Assembly: GCA_025054835.1 (NCBI GenBank)
Contig: JANWZQ010000128.1
Location: 1 to 45,580, forward strand
Direction of reading: 5' to 3'
DNA length: 45,580 bases
Source of the DNA: Chthonomonadaceae bacterium
GTDB taxonomy: Bacteria > Armatimonadota > Chthonomonadetes > Chthonomonadales > Chthonomonadaceae
A model generated the notes under the pieces. That model did not search any database. It saw nothing but the letters and a program-made list of their open reading frames with translations, and had not been told where the DNA came from. Of the stretch, positions 40,265-45,580 are shown piece by piece (within the stretch, counting starts at the first letter, position 1; every line of letters begins with the position of its first letter). The translations under genes and the position numbers were made by a program.

Positions 40265-41041
40265 CTAATCCCCGGTCTTTGTTTGCTCCGCGCCCCCTGC
40301 AACGCGCGCAGGTTGCCGTGAGGCAGGCGTGTAGCGGGTCCACTCATCCATCAGGCTCTCCACGATCTGGTCGTGCGCCTCTGTCCAGTCCACAAAGACG
40401 TACTCACGATTGCCGATGCGCGTGAGTGGGCGCAGCACATCCACAACCTGTTGCAACACCTCGGTTCCGTCGGCCAGCAGTACGAAGAATCCGGCCCGGC
40501 ACCGCACGTGCGGGCTCTCGTGCCAGATCCCACAGGCGTCTACCACTGTACGGCCGTTGTTGCGCCGCGGCTCATCCAGTGTTCCGAGCAACAGAGCGTC
40601 GGCTTTCAGAACAGCGCAGAGGCGTCTGACGATCTCCGGGACAGGTCGTGCGAACCGGTTCCCGCGCATACGGCCCCCGTTCTGAAAGAATTGTTCCGGG
40701 GTGAGCAACAGATCCTCGAGAGCGGCCTCCACCTGCGCGTGGGGGATCACCTCGAAGGGCGTGCGTGCTGCCACGCGTTCTGGAAGGCGTGCGCGCATCC
40801 GGACTTCCAATCGGCGTAACTGTTCCATGTAGAGCGCACGGGCCGTTATGTCGACAGTCTGCCCTTTCCCCTCCGGCTTTGGCGTTGCGTCTGGCGCAAA
40901 GAACGGCGGCAGGATCGCCACACGACGCACGGGCGCAAGCAGGGCACGCCGATTTTCGGCAGCACGGTCAACCTGGCCGGCCTGCGCAGGCGGGCTGGCA
41001 AGCGCGCACAGCAGAACGATCAGAGCTATCATGATGCGCAT
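40265..41041 (-). CDS. secreted protein with a TolB/CsgG N-domain-like region
   Basis: The 258-residue protein starts with a signal peptide (MRIMIALIVLLCALASPPAQ, cut before GQVDRAA). LLAPVRRVAILPPFFAPDA near residue 33-52 is the pattern of the first strand of the TolB/CsgG-like domain. ALRYM-type helices and ADALLLGTLDEPRRNN near 165 fit the second half of this domain, where 'ADxxxxG' is expected. No lipobox Cys is seen. GAGGGGA lies eight bases before ATG 41041. It converges with ygfZ, with 22 bases between stop codons. The role, possibly an outer-membrane or periplasmic assembly factor, is inferred only by fold. Confidence 0.68.
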   Translation of the reverse strand: MRIMIALIVLLCALASPPAQAGQVDRAAENRRALLAPVRRVAILPPFFAPDATPKPEGKGQTVDITARALYMEQLRRLEVRMRARLPERVAARTPFEVIPHAQVEAALEDLLLTPEQFFQNGGRMRGNRFARPVPEIVRRLCAVLKADALLLGTLDEPRRNNGRTVVDACGIWHESPHVRCRAGFFVLLADGTEVLQQVVDVLRPLTRIGNREYVFVDWTEAHDQIVESLMDEWTRYTPASRQPARVAGGAEQTKTGD

Positions 41042-41757
41042 GGTGAGATCCCCTCAGGCGTGCATATTCTCAAACTCAGCACCGGGAACGTCATGGAACA
41101 CGTATTCCCGTTTCAGGTTCTGAGCGCTCCGATTGCGTATGGTAGTCCTGCTCTGCACATACGCAAGTTCGGTGCCACGGTTCCCGGTTTCCTGCCCGGT
41201 TTTGCCCTTAGAGCGGCGCGCGAGCAGGGAAAAACCGGTGCGAATGCAGATAAAGCGCGTACGCAGGCCGTGGCAGAACCAGTCAGGAAACGCAGAACCA
41301 CGTTTCCCATCCAGAAGCGGGCAACGGATGGGGAGACTGACTGAGGACCCGGCACGAACACCCCGAAAATCACGGATAGCTGGCAGCAGCACAGACTGCA
41401 CCGATCCCCTCTACAGGGCCGTTGAGTGATCCCGTCCGTCCAGACTGGTTTGAAACAAAGTGCGGACCTGTGTATGTGCACAGTGGAACACCGGGGATGA
41501 TTGCGCGGTCAAACACGTGAAAGACACGCGGTCACGGAGGATGCGTTCCAGTATTTTTGCAGGAAACTTCTGCAAAATGCGCCAGACACCCCCTTTCCGA
41601 TCCGCAGGATGTTCGTTACCATAAACCGCTACCGGATGAGAAGCTCCTGTCATGCAGTATGCTTCCTGTGTCGCAACTCTGAACCAGAAGAGACGTGCGC
41701 TCTCGGATCCTCCGGGCGCACCTGATCGTGAAGTCGTTGAAAGGAGACTACAGTTCC
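41042..41757. other. 716-bp region without a recognisable gene
   Basis: It separates a minus-strand secreted protein from a plus-strand pilin-like gene. I see several short open frames without ribosome sites, and a strong inverted repeat at 41555-41577. No tRNA is found. Confidence 0.5.
41555..41577. promoter_or_regulatory. perfect inverted repeat, operator candidate
   Basis: TTTTGCAG, seven bases, CTGCAAAA: eight-base arms pair perfectly. It lies 180 bases upstream of the pilin-like gene. The half-site resembles the TTTTGC words at 31566 and 37386, but the spacing differs. Confidence 0.45.
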
Positions 41758-42183
41758 ATGGCTCACACGCGCACGCGTAAAGTTCGCCGCGGTTTTACCC
41801 TGGTTGAACTGCTGGTAGTTGTTCTGATCCTCGCCATCCTGATGGCGGTTGCGTTGCCTCTATATCTGGGCGCGATTGCCAGTTCCGAAAAGGCCACCGC
41901 GCGCGCCAACATGCAGACCATCGCCAACGCGAACCAGTCCTTCAAGCTGCAAACTGGCGCATTTGCTACCAACATCGCCCAGCTGTACTCGCCGAACTCG
42001 GACCTCGGGCCGAACCCGCTTACCGGACCCGGGACGCGCACCTATGACCTGCTGACTACCGGTGCCTGCGATCATGATGGCAATCCGGATACCCCGGATC
42101 AGAATATTCCGGCAGGTTCGTTTGCCGTCAGATCCAGTATTGCTACCGACGGTTGCTTCATTCCCGGATTGAGCAACCGTTAG
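41758..42183 (+). CDS. type IV pilin/type II secretion pseudopilin-like protein
   Basis: The 141-residue protein carries a canonical class III signal: basic MAHTRTRKVRRG, then FTLVELLVVVLILAILMAVA, with Gly before Phe and Glu at mature position 5. The globular part is short (about 100 residues) and has DHDGNPDTPDQN near 115, a possible calcium loop, and a C-terminal Cys pair (ACDH and GCFIPG) likely to form a disulfide. It is a filament or secretion subunit processed by prepilin peptidase and needs an assembly machine encoded elsewhere. GGAG lies about 11 bases before ATG 41758. A strong terminator follows 33 bases after the stop, so it is probably a single-gene unit. Confidence 0.9.
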   Translation: MAHTRTRKVRRGFTLVELLVVVLILAILMAVALPLYLGAIASSEKATARANMQTIANANQSFKLQTGAFATNIAQLYSPNSDLGPNPLTGPGTRTYDLLTTGACDHDGNPDTPDQNIPAGSFAVRSSIATDGCFIPGLSNR

Positions 42184-42215
42184 CTGCGCGGTTCGTTGCC
42201 GCGGTAGCGAGGCAC

Positions 42216-42247
42216 ATGCCGTCTCCTCGAACGGAGGCGGCATTTTT
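42216..42247 (+). terminator. rho-independent terminator after the pilin-like gene
   Basis: ATGCCG T CTCC pairs with GGAG G CGGCAT (one mismatch, six-base loop), followed directly by TTTTT. This is the clearest intrinsic terminator in the window. Confidence 0.85.
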
Positions 42248-42377
42248 GTGTTCGAGCCCCTGTGATGGCGGCAGGGTGTGACAGGAACTGGCGCACGTGT
42301 GTCGAAAAGAAAGGGCGCACGGTCGCAACCCGGAGAAGAAGGGTTCGTGCGAGCAAGCGATGGCTGGAGAGGGCAGA

Positions 42378-43406
42378 ATGGAGGATCCCCTGCGCATTGG
42401 GGTCATCGGATGTGGCAGTATGGGGCGCGAGCACATGCGCCTGATTGCCAGCATGTCGGAAGGGCAGCTTGCAGGAGTGTGTGACACGCATACTGCGAGC
42501 GCGCAACGCGCCGCGGAGATGTTCGGCGTGCCGGCCTGGACAGATCTGGACCGGTTTCTGGAGGAGGCGCGACCGGAGGTCGTGCACATCTGCTCGCCTT
42601 CGGGCCTGCACGCGGATCAGGCCATGGCAGCGGCCGAGCGTGGAGTGCATGTGCTGAGTGAAAAGCCTCTGGACCTCAATCTGGAAAAAGTGGATCGGCT
42701 CATCGCGCTCTGCGACCGCCAGGGGGTGTGGCTGGGATGCATCTTTCAGCGACGCATGAGCCGGGCCCTGCAGACAGTGCGGCAGGCTATTGTGGAAGGG
42801 CGCATGGGGCGTATCCTCTCCTGCAGCGTGTCCATCAAGTGGTGGCGTTCTCAGGAGTACTACAACAGCAGCCCGTGGCGTGGAACATGGGCTCTGGATG
42901 GAGGCGCGCTGGCCAATCAGGGCATCCACGCACTGGATCAGATGGTCTGGATGGCGGGCCCGGTGGAAGAAGTAGAGTACGCGCATCTGGAGACGGCAAT
43001 GCACGCCATCGAGGTAGAAGACCTCGCCATTGCCGTGGTGCGGTTTGCCAGTGGAGCACGGGGAGTGATTGAGGTGACGACCTGCTGTCGGCCTGACCTC
43101 GGAAGCCGGATGGAGATCTACGGCACGAACGGCGCAGCAGCTTTCGAGGACGCCCGGGTGGTGCGGTTCGGCCTGGATGGGGAGGACCTGATGCCCACGC
43201 TGGACGATCCCGGTATGCTGACCGGAGGGGGCTCGGACCCGATGGCGATCCAGCTGGCGGGACACGAGGCGCAGATCCGCGACTTCTACCGGGCGATACG
43301 GGAGAGACGCCCCCCCGTGGTGGACGGACGTGAGGCGCGCCTGTCAGTCGACCTGCTGAACCGGATTTATGCGCGAGCCCGGCCCGGACAGAAGCCGGGC
43401 ACATAA
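42378..43406 (+). CDS. Gfo/Idh/MocA family oxidoreductase, cytoplasmic
   Basis: The 342-residue protein has an N-terminal NAD(P)-binding motif GVIGCGSMGREH near residues 8-19, CDTHTASAQRAAEMFGVPAW near 35-55, HVLSEKPLDLN with the catalytic Lys-Pro near 93-103, and a C-terminal domain with ALDGGALANQGIHALDQMVW. Family members oxidise or reduce sugars, inositols or related polyols. The start is ATG 42378 (MEDPLRIGVIG), with GGAG and AGGG upstream; other in-frame ATGs lie at 42360 and in the upstream frame. The PhyH dioxygenase gene starts 18 bases later, so the two form an operon. The substrate is unknown. No Tat signal is present, unlike the paralogue at 619-1965. Confidence 0.93.
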   Translation: MEDPLRIGVIGCGSMGREHMRLIASMSEGQLAGVCDTHTASAQRAAEMFGVPAWTDLDRFLEEARPEVVHICSPSGLHADQAMAAAERGVHVLSEKPLDLNLEKVDRLIALCDRQGVWLGCIFQRRMSRALQTVRQAIVEGRMGRILSCSVSIKWWRSQEYYNSSPWRGTWALDGGALANQGIHALDQMVWMAGPVEEVEYAHLETAMHAIEVEDLAIAVVRFASGARGVIEVTTCCRPDLGSRMEIYGTNGAAAFEDARVVRFGLDGEDLMPTLDDPGMLTGGGSDPMAIQLAGHEAQIRDFYRAIRERRPPVVDGREARLSVDLLNRIYARARPGQKPGT

Positions 43407-43424
43407 CGATCAGGAGCACATACG

Positions 43425-44192
43425 ATGCCGAAGCAAGCGCTCAGCGAGGAACAACGTCTGTTCTTCGAGACCAACGGGTATCTGGTGATCCCGAATGCGC
43501 TCTCCCCGGAGGAACTCCAGCGTGTGCGCGCAGCCGCCGACCGGGCCGAGGCGCTCTGGCGTGCGGACCCATCCCGCCCTGGCCTGCGTCGGGAGAACCT
43601 GCAACAGGTGCAGGCTCCTATCGAGTACGATGACGTGTTGCTGGAGCTGATGACCCACCCGAAAGTCTTCCCGATGGTTCGGGAAATCCTGGGCAACACA
43701 ATCCAGATGATTGACAACGACTACTTCATCTCGCCCCCGCATACGGGCAGTCACGCGACCTGGCATCATGACGTGGGCATGCCAGGCGTGTATCACCCGC
43801 GCTCCACGTTGATGGTGAAGGTGTTCTATCTGCTGTCCGATGTACCGGAGGGGGGTGGGGGCACTGCGCTCATCCCCGGATCGCATCGCTTCCCAATGGA
43901 CTATCCGCTGCCGCAGGTGGAGGACCCGGACGCGATGCCCGGGAAAGTGGAGATGGCCTACCCGGCAGGAACGGCCTATCTGTTCCACTGCCGGATCTAC
44001 CATGCCGCTCTGAACAATCGTACGGACCAGACGCGCCGGGTGCTGATCTACAACTACGGACACAACTGGATGCGCATCTGGCCCGGATACGAGCCTTCGG
44101 AGCGACTGAGGGCAAAGGCGAGCACGCCGTTGCTCCGGCAGCTGCTCGGGCTCTCCGATGCCTACGTTTCCGCACTCACCGATGCGGATTGA
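43425..44192 (+). CDS. PhyH (phytanoyl-CoA dioxygenase) family protein
   Basis: The 255-residue protein is a putative Fe(II)/2-oxoglutarate-dependent oxygenase. FFETNGYLVIPNALSPEELQ at the N-terminus is typical. The iron triad is His114 and Asp116 (WHHDVGM) with distal His193 (CRIYHAALNN), and the 2-oxoglutarate Arg is probably in QTRRVLIYNY (204-205). GGGGTALIPGSHRF is the family's loop. The natural substrate is unknown; bacterial members act on many small molecules. It lies 18 bases behind the Gfo/Idh gene, which may supply or use its product. It converges with galK, with six bases between stop codons. Confidence 0.9.
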   Translation: MPKQALSEEQRLFFETNGYLVIPNALSPEELQRVRAAADRAEALWRADPSRPGLRRENLQQVQAPIEYDDVLLELMTHPKVFPMVREILGNTIQMIDNDYFISPPHTGSHATWHHDVGMPGVYHPRSTLMVKVFYLLSDVPEGGGGTALIPGSHRFPMDYPLPQVEDPDAMPGKVEMAYPAGTAYLFHCRIYHAALNNRTDQTRRVLIYNYGHNWMRIWPGYEPSERLRAKASTPLLRQLLGLSDAYVSALTDAD

Positions 44193-44198
44193 GTGTGC

Positions 44199-45383
44199 TC
44201 AGAGCAGGCGTTCGGCACCCTGCGCTGCTGCGGTGACGTAGATGGTCGCCTGCAATCCCGTTGCCTGCCGGTACCGCTCGGGGACGACCTGCAGGAAGGT
44301 CTCAATGGCCTCTGCTGCGACAAGGCTGACAGTGCACCCGCCGAAGCCAGCACCGGTCATGCGCGCGCCATAGACTCCTTCGACAGAACGCGCTGCGTCG
44401 ACCATCGCATCCAGCTCCGAACAGCTGACTTCATAATCGATCTTCAAGCTCTCATGGGAGGCGTTCATGAGCGCGCCGAAGCGCGCGATGTCCCCCGCTT
44501 TCAAAGCGTTTACACTCTCCAGAGTACGGGCGTTCTCCGTGACGACATGGCGGGCGCGTCGCAGGACAGTCTCCGGGAGCGCCCGGGCATGGCGCTGCAG
44601 GGCTTCTGCATCCACATCACGCAGAGCGGTGATACCGGGCAGGTACGCACGCAGGAGATGCACCGCCTGCTCACACTCCGCGCGCCGCGTGTTGTACTCG
44701 GAGTCTACCAGCCCGCGCTTTTTGTTGGTGTCGGCGATCACAATGCGGACTCCGGAAGCGGGCAGGGGCACAGCCTCACAGGTGAGTGCGCGTGTGTCGA
44801 TCAAAAGTGCGTGATCTTTCTGGCCGAGCGCGGAGATAAACTGATCCATGATGCCGACGTTGACTCCGACAAACTCCCGCTCGGCACGTTGCGCTATGAG
44901 GGCCAGACGCACCCGTTCCACGTCGATGCCAGTGGCCGCGGTCATCAGGAGACCGGCGGCTACCAGCATCGCAGCAGAGGAAGAGAGACCGGCGCCGAGA
45001 GGCACGTTGCCCTGCACCACGCAGTTGAGCCCCTGCACCGGCAAACCCTCCTGTTGAAGGGCCCACGCCACGGCGCGCAGGTAGTTGCTCCACCGTTCGG
45101 GCCCTTCAGCAACGCGATCGATCCGATCCAGAGCGAAGGTGGAGGCCTGCTGGAAGTTCATGGAGAAGGCACGTATCTGAGGGTCGTTACGCCGACTGGC
45201 GGCCATAAGCACATGCCGGTCGATAGCGGCAGGGAAGACAAAACCGTCGTTGTAGTCGGTGTGCTCGCCAATCAGGTTGACACGACCGGGAGCGCGCACG
45301 ATGATCTCCGGTGCATGGCCGAACAGCTCCTGAAAACGCTCCCGGATTACATCGAGCGTCAGGTCCTGCGAAGTTGCGGGCAT
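44199..45383 (-). CDS. galK: galactokinase
   Basis: The 394-residue GHMP kinase phosphorylates alpha-D-galactose at C1 with ATP, the first step of the Leloir pathway. The galactokinase signature GRVNLIGEHTDYNDG is at residues 33-47, the ATP-binding GHMP motif PLGAGLSSSAAML at about 128-140, and the third motif GARMTGAGFGGCTVSLV near 345-361. IMDQFISALGQKDHALLIDT supplies the catalytic Asp. The length is typical. ATG 45383 follows GGAGAACGCT. No galT, galE or galM gene is in the window. A related possibility is a galacturonokinase or N-acetylgalactosamine kinase, but the motifs favour GalK. Confidence 0.95.
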   Translation of the reverse strand: MPATSQDLTLDVIRERFQELFGHAPEIIVRAPGRVNLIGEHTDYNDGFVFPAAIDRHVLMAASRRNDPQIRAFSMNFQQASTFALDRIDRVAEGPERWSNYLRAVAWALQQEGLPVQGLNCVVQGNVPLGAGLSSSAAMLVAAGLLMTAATGIDVERVRLALIAQRAEREFVGVNVGIMDQFISALGQKDHALLIDTRALTCEAVPLPASGVRIVIADTNKKRGLVDSEYNTRRAECEQAVHLLRAYLPGITALRDVDAEALQRHARALPETVLRRARHVVTENARTLESVNALKAGDIARFGALMNASHESLKIDYEVSCSELDAMVDAARSVEGVYGARMTGAGFGGCTVSLVAAEAIETFLQVVPERYRQATGLQATIYVTAAAQGAERLL

Positions 45384-45461
45384 AGCGTTCTCCGTGGTGC
45401 GGTTTTTCTGTGTACAACCAGTGGCCTTGCGCAGACGCGGCAGACAAAGATCCTGATGGCG

Positions 45462-45580
45462 TCACTGCGCCCGGTTATTCAGGAGTGGAGACCCTTCCGG
45501 GACGCCAAGGGGCAGGAGTTCGTACTGCGTGGTGCGGCGCATGGGCTCGTAGCCTGCGTCGCGGATCAGGCGCTCGATCT
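45462..45580 (-). CDS. C-terminal end of a protein cut by the window, possibly MqnC/MqnE/CofH-type
   Basis: The last 39 codons of a minus-strand gene are visible, reading IERLIRDAGYEPMRRTTQYE then LLPLGVPEGSPLLNNRAQ and stopping at TGA 45462-45464. 'LIRxAGxxPxxRxTxY' near the end is typical of the radical SAM enzymes of the futalosine menaquinone route and of F420 synthesis (MqnC, MqnE, CofH). The active-site part is outside the window, so the family remains open. It lies 78 bases upstream of galK in the same direction, and galK could share its transcript. Confidence 0.35.
   Translation of the reverse strand, partial: IERLIRDAGYEPMRRTTQYELLPLGVPEGSPLLNNRAQ

Noticed and set aside
42180-43265. 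361-residue minus-strand frame opposite the Gfo/Idh gene
   Set aside because: It starts inside the antisense strand of a gene with a clear EKP motif and ends in the terminator region.

Overview
The window is about 45.6 kb of a GC-rich bacterial chromosome. The best clue to the host is the prepilin-like protein at 36295-37149, whose N-terminus reads [16 protein letters not shown] followed by [14 protein letters not shown]. That wording is characteristic of the large DUF1559-type prepilin families of Armatimonadota. The rest fits a free-living heterotroph of that phylum: many Gfo/Idh/MocA oxidoreductases, a PhyH dioxygenase and a SpoIID-domain protein without sporulation genes. The phylum call is an inference.

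Layout. 1-7 kb is accessory: a cut-off glycosyltransferase, a Tat-exported Gfo/Idh protein, two unrecognised proteins, a secreted protein, a 68-bp inverted copy of part of that gene, and an ankyrin protein. At 6879-7165, between the ankyrin gene and recA, lie five exact copies of the chromosomal parS core (GTTTCACGTGAAAC), with no parA or parB in the window. 7.2-19.5 kb is core metabolism and repair on the minus strand: recA with thpR, a GNAT acetyltransferase, a B12-type radical SAM protein, a pyruvate dehydrogenase operon (E1 alpha, E1 beta, E2 and a small membrane protein, no E3) and mfd. 19.7-27.2 kb holds a SpoIID-domain protein, an unrecognised protein, an Lrp/AsnC regulator translationally coupled to an aminotransferase that is fused in frame to a signal peptide and beta-strand-rich domain, a DinB protein, a Spy-like periplasmic protein, thioredoxin and a cold-shock protein. 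27.5-34.7 kb holds queC, a PH-like/zinc-ribbon protein overlapping an M48 protease that also ends in a zinc ribbon, a D-cysteine desulfhydrase-like enzyme divergent from a SorC-family regulator, a possible PD-(D/E)XK nuclease and 6-phosphogluconolactonase. 34.7-42.2 kb has two prepilin-type genes, a membrane-anchored protein with a pseudopilin-like tail, a polysaccharide deacetylase-like protein lacking the usual metal ligands, an SDR enzyme, YgfZ and a secreted protein. The window ends with a Gfo/Idh-PhyH pair, galactokinase and a partial C-terminus that may belong to a radical SAM enzyme of menaquinone or F420 synthesis.

No rRNA, tRNA, CRISPR array, transposase or phage gene was found. Most genes have a readable Shine-Dalgarno sequence, and ten good sigma-70-type promoters can be read by eye. 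The signals most worth following are the parS array beside recA, the aminotransferase/barrel fusion, the 68-bp inverted duplication, the zinc-ribbon PH/M48 pair, and the operator-like palindromes at several promoters.
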